Assembly (NCBI GenBank): GCA_017997315.1
Contig: JAGOFF010000140.1
Coordinates: forward strand, 1 to 6,066
DNA: 6,066 nucleotides
Reading direction: 5' to 3'
Source of the DNA: Clostridia bacterium
Lineage (GTDB): Bacteria; Bacillota; Clostridia; Saccharofermentanales; UBA5734
Shown here: positions 1 through 5,388 of the stretch, piece after piece
Numbering within the stretch: the stretch's first letter is position 1
Layout: each line of letters starts with the position of its first letter
Notes under the pieces: model-generated
Databases searched by the model: none
What the model saw: the letters and a program-made list of their open reading frames with translations, nothing else
Told to the model about the DNA's origin: nothing
Made by a program: the position numbers and the translations under genes

Positions 1-1
1 T

Positions 2-76
2 GTCATGGCGTTGTGCGAAGACGCACGTGCGGACGCGGAGGCAGTCCGCATGATCATGGAGCCCTTCGAGCGCTGA
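2..76 (+). CDS. C-terminal end of an unidentified protein (partial)
   Basis: An open frame enters from the left edge and ends with TGA at 74-76, giving 24 residues that finish in RMIMEPFER. The other two plus frames give less protein-like translations, and one of them stops at once. The short charged, helix-prone tail and the position just before a clear intergenic control region fit a genuine gene end, but 24 codons are too few to name a family. The first element of the repeat array upstream of fic begins about 30 bases after its stop. No rho-independent terminator is visible behind it. Confidence 0.5.
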   Translation, partial: VMALCEDARADAEAVRMIMEPFER

Positions 77-180
77 GGAGACGGGGCGGCGATGCCGCGG
101 GACGTTGTGAAATTCCACATGGGGAGGCGCATTCCTTATTTCACAAATCCGGCTGTTTTTGAAATAAGGTGCGTTGAATC

Positions 181-226
181 CGCATCCTTATTTCAATTTT
201 TCTTGAAAAGTTGAAATAAGGATGCG
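181..226. repeat. 46-bp near-perfect palindrome upstream of fic
   Basis: The arms at 181-196 and 211-226 are perfect 16-bp inverted repeats (CGCATCCTTATTTCAA and its complement). Pairing continues inward with only a T-G pair at 197/210 and a central TT at 203-204, so 21 of 23 positions pair. It corresponds to elements three and four of the array. A weaker version of the same design, with arms 128-143 and 160-173, lies to its left. It could act as a two-site operator or extrude as a cruciform. It lacks a GC-rich stem followed by a T run in the direction of the upstream gene, so a terminator role is unlikely. Confidence 0.8.
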
Positions 227-231
227 ATAAT
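203..231 (+). promoter_or_regulatory. Predicted sigma-70-type promoter of fic
   Basis: A TTGAAA -35 box (203-208, 5 of 6 to consensus) and a GATAAT -10 box (226-231, 5 of 6) are separated by exactly 17 bp. Transcription would start near 238, leaving a leader of about 20 bases before the ATG at 261. The -35 begins at the centre of the 46-bp palindrome, element four (212-221) fills the spacer, and the degenerate element at 238-247 covers the expected start point. Occupation of the elements should therefore block RNA polymerase. This is inferred from box match and geometry only. Confidence 0.65.
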
Positions 232-249
232 CAGGTATCTTGTTTCAAC

Positions 250-255
250 AGGAGG
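250..255 (+). promoter_or_regulatory. Shine-Dalgarno site deciding the fic start
   Basis: AGGAGG lies five bases before the ATG at 261. The same frame also opens at a TTG at 240, but that codon has no ribosome binding site, sits at the predicted transcription start and would translate through the Shine-Dalgarno sequence. The ATG at 261 also gives the N-terminus expected for this family (MPDRAGTY, then a proline-rich PLPPEPP segment). Confidence 0.85.
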
Positions 256-260
256 CACGA

Positions 261-1421
261 ATGCCCGATCGTGCAGGTACCTACCGATCCAACCTGAGCG
301 GGGACATGGCTTACCGCTCCTTTGTCCCTGTCCCCCTGCCTCCGGAACCGCCGGTCCGGCTGGAGGAGGACACCGTCCGTCTGCTGGCGTTGGCCAGCCG
401 GCGGATCGGCGTTCTTGACTCCATGTCCGAACAGATTCCCGACATGGACTTGTTCATTTCGATGTACATTCGAAAAGAAGCCTTGCTCTCCTCCCAGATC
501 GAAGGGACACAAGCGACGCTGGACGATATCCTGGATCCCCGGGTCGATGAGAACGTGAATCGGCACGTGGCGGATGTCATCCGTTATGTGCGCGCGTCCC
601 GGTTTGCCGTTTCGCGCCTGAAAGAGCTCCCGCTGTGCAGCCGCCTGATCCGGGAGACCCATGCGGTTCTGATGCAGGATGTCCGGGGTTCCGACAAGAA
701 TCCGGGGGAATTCCGGACCAGCCAGAATTGGCTGGGGCCCGCCGGCAGCACAATCCGAACCGCCCGCTACATCCCTCCCCACCCTGAAGACATGGTCCGT
801 GCCATGTCCGATCTGGAAAAGTTCATCCATGCGGAGGACCGCATGGACCCGCTGGTCAAGTCCGCCCTGATCCACTACCAGTTTGAAACCATCCATCCTT
901 TTCTGGATGGAAACGGACGGATCGGACGGTTGATGATTCCGCTTTTCCTGATCGCCAACGGCTGGATGCACAGCGAGTCTCTCTGCGTTTCGTACTACTT
1001 CAAGCGAAACCGGGTTGAGTATTACGACCGGATCAACGATGTGCGGCTCAACGGATCGTATGAACAGTGGGTCCGGTTCTTCGTCGAGGCGGTCTCCGAA
1101 TCCGCCCGTGATTCGATTGAATCCGCGGAACGACTGATTCAACTTCGTACGCGATCGGAAAATATCCTCCGGGAAACCACCAGCGGGAAAAGAGGCCGTC
1201 TTCTCTTGAAAGTGCTACGGTATCTGGAAAAGTGTCCGATTGTGGAAATCCCCCGGATGGCCGGCGAACTGGGATTGTCGTACAACACGACCGCCGGCGC
1301 GGTGAAATCGCTCATCGCCGCCGGAATCCTCCGCCAGGTATCGGAAAGCCTCCGGAACCGGGTGTTTGCCTATACGGAATACCTCGACATCCTCCGCGCG
1401 GATACCGAACCATTCAAATGA
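261..1421 (+). CDS. fic: Fic-family protein adenylyltransferase (class II) with C-terminal winged helix
   Basis: The protein has 386 residues. Fic enzymes transfer AMP, or sometimes another nucleotide moiety, from ATP to hydroxyl side chains of target proteins; some also remove it. Visible parts, in order, are as follows. A Fic N-terminal domain at about 10-110 carries the inhibitory helix motif S77-S78-Q-I-E81-G82, matching (S/T)xxxE(G/N), whose glutamate blocks productive ATP binding in class II proteins. The flap region NWLGPAG...YIPPHP spans 156-175. The complete catalytic motif HPFLDGNGRIGR lies at 212-223, with catalytic H212 and phosphate-binding G217, N218, G219, R220 and R223. A winged helix-turn-helix lies at about 312-372. 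Length and order match SoFic-like proteins. All key residues are present, so the protein looks active and autoinhibited. No separate antitoxin gene adjoins it. Base composition looks less GC-rich than the right half of the window and the upstream region is AT-rich, which may hint at transfer. Expression is probably controlled by the element array upstream. The cellular target is unknown. Confidence 0.95.
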   Translation: MPDRAGTYRSNLSGDMAYRSFVPVPLPPEPPVRLEEDTVRLLALASRRIGVLDSMSEQIPDMDLFISMYIRKEALLSSQIEGTQATLDDILDPRVDENVNRHVADVIRYVRASRFAVSRLKELPLCSRLIRETHAVLMQDVRGSDKNPGEFRTSQNWLGPAGSTIRTARYIPPHPEDMVRAMSDLEKFIHAEDRMDPLVKSALIHYQFETIHPFLDGNGRIGRLMIPLFLIANGWMHSESLCVSYYFKRNRVEYYDRINDVRLNGSYEQWVRFFVEAVSESARDSIESAERLIQLRTRSENILRETTSGKRGRLLLKVLRYLEKCPIVEIPRMAGELGLSYNTTAGAVKSLIAAGILRQVSESLRNRVFAYTEYLDILRADTEPFK

Positions 1422-1458
1422 CTCACGATTCCCGCCAGTAACATCGTACCGGTCGATC

Positions 1459-1487
1459 CTGACCGAAAGAAGCGGAAGCCGTATCAT
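1459..1487 (+). promoter_or_regulatory. Predicted promoter of the MFS transporter gene
   Basis: CTGACC (1459-1464, 4 of 6 to TTGACA) and TATCAT (1482-1487, 5 of 6 to TATAAT) are 17 bp apart, about 60 bases before the MFS start. This suggests the transporter is transcribed independently of fic despite sharing its strand. The rest of the 125-base gap holds only short imperfect inverted repeats, and no terminator with a T run was found. Confidence 0.45.
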
Positions 1488-1546
1488 AAATCAATGGAGC
1501 CCGTTGAATACGGCTCACGGCGGGCTGATGAAACGGAGGATGCCGA

Positions 1547-2749
1547 ATGACGAAGAAAGCACGGGTTTCCGCCCTCTCCTTCATCCTGATCATGGGCGTC
1601 GTCAGCATGTTCTCCGACATGACGCACGAAGGCGCGCGCAGCATCTACGGAGCCTACCTCAGCCTGGCCGGCGCCTCCGCCGCGGCGATCGGTTTTGTCA
1701 GCGGTCTGGGCGAGTTTGTCGGATACGCCTTCCGACTGATCGCCGGGCCAATCGCGGACCGGAAGAAGAACTACTGGGTGATGACCCTGGTCGGCTACTC
1801 GATCAACATGCTGGCCATCCCCGCCCTGGCGCTGGTGCACCGGAACGGCTGGATCCTCGCAAGCATCCTGATTGTCGCCGAACGTATGGGAAAAGCCATT
1901 CGGTATCCCGCAAAGAACACTCTCGTTTCTTTTGCCGCCGCCGAAGTCGGGCCAGGCAAGTCCTTCGCCATCCAGGAGTTTTTAGACCAGCTGGGAGCCT
2001 TCCTGGGCCCCGTCATTCTCTTTGCGGTCATGGCGCTGCGCGACGGATCGGACCTGTTCCGGACCTATGCCGTCTGCTTCGCCGTACTGGCCGTTCCCGC
2101 CTTCATCACGCTGCTTCTCCTGGTCATGGCAAAGCGGAAGTTCCCCCATCCGGAGAATTTCGACAAGTCACCGGGAACCGGAAAGCTCGCGTTTCCGAAG
2201 TCGTTTGTCTGGTATCTGGCCGGAATCAGCCTGCTGGCGCTCGGTTTCGCGGACTTTCCCATCATCACGATGCACGTGTCCCGGTTATCGTTGGTCTCCG
2301 ACGAGAAACTGCCGCTCCTCTACGCCGCCGCGATGGCGGTCGACGCGTTCGCCGCGCTCTTCTTCGGCTGGCTGTTTGACCGCATCGGAGTCCGGGTCCT
2401 GATGATCACGAGTCTGCTGTCCTCCGCGTTTGCGGTCTTTATCTTCCTCTTCTCATCGCTGCCGGCGGTGGTGCTGGGGGTTGTGCTGTGGGGGATCGGC
2501 ATGGGCGCCCAGGAATCCGTGGTCAAGTCGACCGTATCCGTGCTGGCGCCCAAGGCGAAGCGCTCCACCGGCTTCGGCATCGTGGAGACCGGATTCGGAC
2601 TGTTCTGGTTCCTCGGCAGCTGGCTGATCGGGATCCTCTACGATGTCTCGCTCCCGCTGCTGGTCGCATTCTCCGTATCGACGCAGCTGGCCGCGGTTCC
2701 GGTTTTCTGGATGACCTACCGGTCAGGCGCCAAAAAAACCGCCGCATAG
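1547..2749 (+). CDS. Major facilitator superfamily (MFS) permease
   Basis: This 400-residue integral membrane protein has about twelve hydrophobic helices, the usual length for a 12-TM MFS carrier. No N-terminal signal sequence precedes helix 1, as is normal. The loop between helices 2 and 3 carries a motif-A-like GPIADRKKN (68-76), and the equivalent loop in the second half has GWLFDRIGVR (274-283), the pseudo-symmetry typical of MFS. Helix 1 runs into a polar segment, SDMTHEGARSI (23-33), that may line the transport path. A hydrophilic central loop falls at about 195-218. The start is set by GGAGGA at 1535-1540, six bases before the ATG. The substrate cannot be deduced; drug efflux and metabolite export or uptake are all open. 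The next gene converges on it 46 bases downstream and the preceding fic gene looks independently transcribed, so the context gives no functional clue. Confidence 0.93.
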   Translation: MTKKARVSALSFILIMGVVSMFSDMTHEGARSIYGAYLSLAGASAAAIGFVSGLGEFVGYAFRLIAGPIADRKKNYWVMTLVGYSINMLAIPALALVHRNGWILASILIVAERMGKAIRYPAKNTLVSFAAAEVGPGKSFAIQEFLDQLGAFLGPVILFAVMALRDGSDLFRTYAVCFAVLAVPAFITLLLLVMAKRKFPHPENFDKSPGTGKLAFPKSFVWYLAGISLLALGFADFPIITMHVSRLSLVSDEKLPLLYAAAMAVDAFAALFFGWLFDRIGVRVLMITSLLSSAFAVFIFLFSSLPAVVLGVVLWGIGMGAQESVVKSTVSVLAPKAKRSTGFGIVETGFGLFWFLGSWLIGILYDVSLPLLVAFSVSTQLAAVPVFWMTYRSGAKKTAA

Positions 2750-2757
2750 ATTTCGGC
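2732..2757 (-). terminator. Weak candidate terminator for the minus-strand barrel gene
   Basis: Read on the minus strand, a short GCCG/CGGC stem (2754-2757 with 2741-2744, loop of nine bases) is followed after two bases by seven consecutive T residues (2738-2732). It lies about 40-65 bases past the stop codon of the minus-strand gene and overlaps the 3' end of the MFS gene. The stem is only four base pairs, so this is a tentative call; the A7 run also simply encodes lysines in the MFS protein. Confidence 0.22.
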
Positions 2758-2795
2758 CTGCCGGACTCCCAATGAACCGGAAACCGCTCCCCGGA

Positions 2796-4511
2796 TCATG
2801 TCTCCGCAGTGATCCGGATTTCGAACCGTCCGTCCGCGTCCGGCCGGATGCGGAACTCCCGCGCGCCGAATCCGCCGGTGAGGAAGAAGATCCGCGCCGG
2901 ATCCGGTTCCGCGGTCGGGCTGTCGAGCTGCGCCCCATCCGCGATGATCGGCAGGACATAGATCGCGTCCCCCGCGCCCGGCCCCTCCACCCGGCCTCGG
3001 ATGCGGATGCCGAGAGGGGTGAACCGGTACTCCAGTGTGCAGGCCGCGGGCGGATCCGATGGGATCCGCCCGCGGGAAACGAGCCGGGCGGCCACCCGCA
3101 CCATCACACCGCCCGGATCCTCCTCCGCCCGGATGTCCGCGCAGGTGTCGTAACACTGCGCATACCGCGCGTCGCCCACCATCCGTTCGACGCGCGGGGT
3201 GAGCGGGCGGTGCCGGGACCGGTCCAGCGGGAGCTGCATGTTGATCGGCTCGACCAGCCGGTAGTCGACGACGGACGAGGCGACGACCGGGCCGAGCCGT
3301 TCGTGCCACAGCAGCGTGAGCGTGCCGCCGGACGCGTGCCCCGCCTCGAGCCCGAAATCGTATCCGGTCACGGTGGCGCGCCAGGGACCCGCCGCGATCT
3401 TCCAGGTGTCGACCGTCGGGAAGTGCGCGAGCGGGACAGGCGCGTCGCAGGGCAGCGGGACACCCGAGACTTCCGGATCGGCGTCCGCGCCGCACTCGAC
3501 CGCCGCGGCGAGTGCGTTCGCGTGGGTGAACGAATGGTGCACGCAGGGGGGTTCGTCCTGCTCGGCGTAGTGCGGACCGCCGTGGAGCAGCCCTTCGTGC
3601 GTGCAGGCCGCCATGAGCCGGGTGTTGCGCCGTGCGGCTTCCGCGAACGCGGGGTGCGCGTCGCGCAGCGCAAGGTACGCGCCCTGGCATCCGTCGGAGG
3701 TCCGGCTCCCCCAGTAGGTCCACTTGTTGTTCCGGGAACCGAAGCTGTTGTCCCATCCCCCGTCCGGGAGCATGAAGCCGAGCTGCCGGAGCAGGATGCC
3801 GGTCAGCCGGTCCAGCATGTCCCGGTCTCCGGCCGCCTGCGCGTACCGGACCAGCGCGGGCACCGACTCCTCGACGTTGTACCCGATGTCGACCGGCCGG
3901 CAGCCCCGCGGGGTCACCGCGTCCCGCGGGTGGCCCTCCCCGCACAGCAGGCCGTCCGGGGAAATGCGCGCCATGCCGAACGCCGCCAGCCGGCGTGCGC
4001 GGACGCGGTACTCCTCCCGGCCGAAATATTCGCCCAGCAGTTCCAGCGCCGCAGCGTTGGCGACCGGGTAGTTGACGTTGGCGGGGTACGACTCGTCGAT
4101 CGTGCGGTAGAGCCACTCCCCCATCCGGCCCAGCCGCGCCTCCCATCGGGTCCGCTCCGCTGGGTCGAGCAGCTTTCCATACCGTGACAACGCCTCGCAC
4201 AGGCCGGTCGCGGAAAACACCGTGATCCCGCGCCATTCGCTGTTGGGATCGTTGTACAGGCTGCCGTCGTCGCACAGCAGGTTGGCCTGCCAGTCGAACA
4301 GCCGTCTCGCGGCGTCCAGATACCGCGGATCGCCCGTCCGTTCCGCAAGCAGCATCAGCGGGCGGATCGCATTGTCCGACCGGCCGTGCATCAGCCGGCA
4401 GGACGGACACAGGATGCCGCCGTCCAGGCGCGGGTCTCCGGTACCGCGGAGCTGGAGGGAGACCAGGTGGTCGCACCAGGTTTTCAGGAGATCGAAGTAC
4501 AGGTTCGGCAT
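2796..4511 (-). CDS. Uncharacterised cytosolic protein, probable alpha/alpha-barrel plus beta domain (carbohydrate-active-like)
   Basis: The protein has 571 residues. The ATG at 4511 is chosen because GGAGG (4518-4522 on the complement) lies six bases before it; a start at 4547 has no such site. There is no signal peptide or membrane segment, so it should be cytosolic. Residues about 1-335 are helical repeats with aromatic and glycine-rich turns (for example LLAERTGDPRYLDAARRLFDWQ at 54-75, GGWDNSFGSRNNKW at 251-264), as in (alpha/alpha) toroid glycoside hydrolases and polysaccharide lyases. Residues about 365-571 look beta-rich, as in the sandwich domains that follow such toroids. Distinctive candidates for an active or metal site are C35-P-S-C38-x3-H42-G-R and CVHHSFTH (323-330). 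I do not recognise a named family; action on an intracellular oligosaccharide or uronide is inferred from fold type only. The gene is markedly GC-rich and is transcribed divergently from the HD gene. Confidence 0.82.
   Translation of the reverse strand: MPNLYFDLLKTWCDHLVSLQLRGTGDPRLDGGILCPSCRLMHGRSDNAIRPLMLLAERTGDPRYLDAARRLFDWQANLLCDDGSLYNDPNSEWRGITVFSATGLCEALSRYGKLLDPAERTRWEARLGRMGEWLYRTIDESYPANVNYPVANAAALELLGEYFGREEYRVRARRLAAFGMARISPDGLLCGEGHPRDAVTPRGCRPVDIGYNVEESVPALVRYAQAAGDRDMLDRLTGILLRQLGFMLPDGGWDNSFGSRNNKWTYWGSRTSDGCQGAYLALRDAHPAFAEAARRNTRLMAACTHEGLLHGGPHYAEQDEPPCVHHSFTHANALAAAVECGADADPEVSGVPLPCDAPVPLAHFPTVDTWKIAAGPWRATVTGYDFGLEAGHASGGTLTLLWHERLGPVVASSVVDYRLVEPINMQLPLDRSRHRPLTPRVERMVGDARYAQCYDTCADIRAEEDPGGVMVRVAARLVSRGRIPSDPPAACTLEYRFTPLGIRIRGRVEGPGAGDAIYVLPIIADGAQLDSPTAEPDPARIFFLTGGFGAREFRIRPDADGRFEIRITAET
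3044..3075. repeat. 14-bp perfect inverted repeat with 4-base loop inside the barrel gene
   Basis: CCGCGGGCGGATCC (3044-3057) and its exact complement (3062-3075) flank the loop GATG. Eleven or twelve of the fourteen pairs are G-C, so the hairpin would be very stable in mRNA or single-stranded DNA. It falls within the minus-strand coding sequence at codons about 479-490 (SRGRIPSDPPAA), which looks like a proline-rich turn between beta strands. There is no T run on either side, so it is not a classical terminator. A small repeat or palindromic element inserted in frame is one reading; chance in GC-rich DNA is another. Confidence 0.75.
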
Positions 4512-4557
4512 GACAAACCTCCGGCCGGGAACGATCCGATGCGTCATTCGCGGATTT

Positions 4558-4609
4558 CACATTTTCGGCACCCTCATGAGTCGTTCCATACACATTTTCG
4601 GCACCCTCA
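4558..4609. repeat. Two identical 19-bp direct repeats in the divergent intergenic region
   Basis: CACATTTTCGGCACCCTCA occurs identically at 4558-4576 and 4591-4609, with starts 33 bp apart (14 bp between copies). The pair lies 47-98 bases upstream of the minus-strand barrel gene and about 90-140 bases upstream of the HD gene. On the minus strand each copy reads TGAGGGTGCCGAAAATGTG. Two models fit. One is a tandem operator for the divergent genes, with copies about three helical turns apart. The other is a leftover insertion-sequence end, because IS21-type elements begin with TG and carry tandem terminal repeats of this size. No transposase gene or partner end is present, so neither is established. 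Confidence 0.85.
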
Positions 4610-4657
4610 AGGATCGCGCCTGTTCCGGATGACGGCGGCAGATACAACATACCCCGT

Positions 4658-4665
4658 AGTATACT
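4658..4665. promoter_or_regulatory. Palindromic -10-like box in the divergent region
   Basis: AGTATACT is a perfect 8-bp palindrome in an AT-richer patch about 35 bases before the HD start. TATACT (4660-4665) matches the -10 consensus at 5 of 6. Because it is palindromic, the same box reads as a -10 on the minus strand too. No convincing -35 hexamer is found at 16-18 bp on the plus strand, so promoter assignment is tentative. Confidence 0.3.
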
Positions 4666-4697
4666 GGCACTACAACGCAAAAAGGAGTCCTCCCGTC

Positions 4698-5309
4698 ATG
4701 TTGAATCCCGGATGCCCTTCCCGCAGCGAAGCCGAACAGCTCCTGACCTGGGCACAGGAGCTCAATCCCGGTCCCTGGGTCGACCACAGCCGCACCGCCG
4801 CGCGGATCGCCGAGAGCATCGCCCGCCGGTGCGGGATGGACGGGGACCGTGCCTATACCCTGGGTCTGCTTCACGACATCGGACGGTATGAGGGGCCCAG
4901 AGAGCTGCACCACGTGATCGCCGGACACGCGCTGATGCGGGATCGGGGATTCGACGCGCCCGCACGGATCTGCCTGACCCACTCGTTTTCGTATCCCGAC
5001 CTGCGGGCGTACTGCGGCAGCAACGACTGTTCCGAGACGGAGACCGCGTTTCTCCTCAATGCGCTCGCGGAGACGGAGATGGATGACGACGACCGGCTGA
5101 TCCAGCTGGCCGATGCGCTCGGGTCGGTGAACGGTGCCGTACGGTTGGAGATCCGGCTGCTCGATGTCTTCCGCCGTCACGGCATCCCGGAGATGGGCCG
5201 GGAAAAGATCGACGCGTCCCTTGCGCTCAAGGAGCACTTCGACCGGCTTGCCGGGATGGACATCTATCGGCTTTTCGAGGAAGAGATCCGCGCGAACTGC
5301 TTCCGGTGA
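4698..5309 (+). CDS. HD-domain metal-dependent phosphohydrolase
   Basis: The 203-residue soluble protein has an HD signature: H30 (WVDHSRTAARIA), H59-D60 (LGLLHDIGRYEG), further histidines at 71, 72, 77 and 95 (HHVIAGH and LTHSF), and a distal D139 (LIQLADALGS). HD enzymes bind one or two metal ions and hydrolyse phosphate esters such as nucleotides, cyclic nucleotides or phospho-metabolites. The extra mid-domain histidines suggest a two-metal site of the HD/YqeK-like type. The exact substrate is unknown. The start is the ATG at 4698 with AAGGAG at 4682-4687, a slightly long ten-base spacer. The frame stays open far upstream, but that part overlaps the opposite gene and the intergenic repeats and is not protein-like. 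The protein is full length for a stand-alone HD domain. The next gene follows on the same strand after 79 bases and may be co-transcribed. Confidence 0.88.
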   Translation: MLNPGCPSRSEAEQLLTWAQELNPGPWVDHSRTAARIAESIARRCGMDGDRAYTLGLLHDIGRYEGPRELHHVIAGHALMRDRGFDAPARICLTHSFSYPDLRAYCGSNDCSETETAFLLNALAETEMDDDDRLIQLADALGSVNGAVRLEIRLLDVFRRHGIPEMGREKIDASLALKEHFDRLAGMDIYRLFEEEIRANCFR

Positions 5310-5388
5310 TCCGGTACCGGGCGCAGACGCTGCGGTCGTCCGTTCCGCGCTCCGCGCTCCGCATGCTCCATAGGGTCAGGAGATTCCC

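Larger units (their letters stand above)
108..247. repeat. 26-bp-periodic array of alternating CCTTATTTCA elements (probable operator)
   Basis: The 10-mer CCTTATTTCA occurs perfectly at 134-143 and 186-195, and its complement TGAAATAAGG at 160-169 and 212-221. The centres (138.5, 164.5, 190.5, 216.5) are exactly 26 bp apart and orientation alternates. Extrapolating the phase gives TCTTGTTTCA at 238-247 (8 of 10, correct orientation) and TGAAATTCCA at 108-117 (6 of 10, TGAAAT intact, correct orientation). The four good copies also share a flanking CGCA/TGCG edge. Opposed neighbours form dyads centred at 151.5 and 203.5, 52 bp or about five helical turns apart. The array lies directly before the Fic gene and overlaps its promoter, so a repressor-binding operator is the favoured inference. 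The binding protein is not shown by sequence; the winged helix of the downstream Fic protein is the nearest candidate. Confidence 0.85.

Noticed and set aside
108..247. Reading the periodic array as CRISPR or as replication iterons
   Set aside because: The 10-bp units alternate in orientation and the gaps are only 16 bp, unlike CRISPR. There is no cas or replication-initiator gene, and the overlap with a fic promoter points to an operator.
231..1142. Open frame of 303 codons on the minus strand opposite fic
   Set aside because: It is the antisense of a gene with complete Fic motifs, has no ribosome binding site or recognisable domain, and runs across the operator array.
1366..2379. Plus-strand frame of 337 codons overlapping the MFS gene
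   Set aside because: It is a shadow frame with an Arg-rich translation, whereas the MFS frame gives twelve clean hydrophobic helices and has a good RBS.
2719..2764. Inverted repeat CCGGTCAGGC / GCCTGCCGG around the MFS stop codon as a bidirectional terminator
   Set aside because: The stem has a bulge and a 27-base loop, and no T run follows it in either direction.
2772..4187. Open frame of 471 codons on the plus strand opposite the barrel gene
   Set aside because: Long antisense frames are expected in such GC-rich DNA. The translation is dominated by Arg, Pro, Gly and Ala without hydrophobic-core patterning, while the minus-strand frame has an RBS and protein-like composition.
2716..4680. 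Long minus-strand frame (654 codons) overlapping the barrel gene in another phase
   Set aside because: It is Arg/Gly/Ala/Pro-rich low-complexity sequence, has no RBS, and runs through the intergenic direct repeats.
4386..4697. N-terminal extension of the HD protein
   Set aside because: The frame is open upstream, but this part overlaps the opposite gene and the intergenic repeats and is not protein-like. The ATG at 4698 has a Shine-Dalgarno site and begins close to the HD fold.
5311..5362. CCGGTACCGG palindrome and partial tandem repeat of TCCGCGC (5344-5362) between the HD and phospholipase-like genes
   Set aside because: These are short, GC-rich, and have no T run or clear relation to either gene. 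They are likely chance patterns in high-GC DNA.
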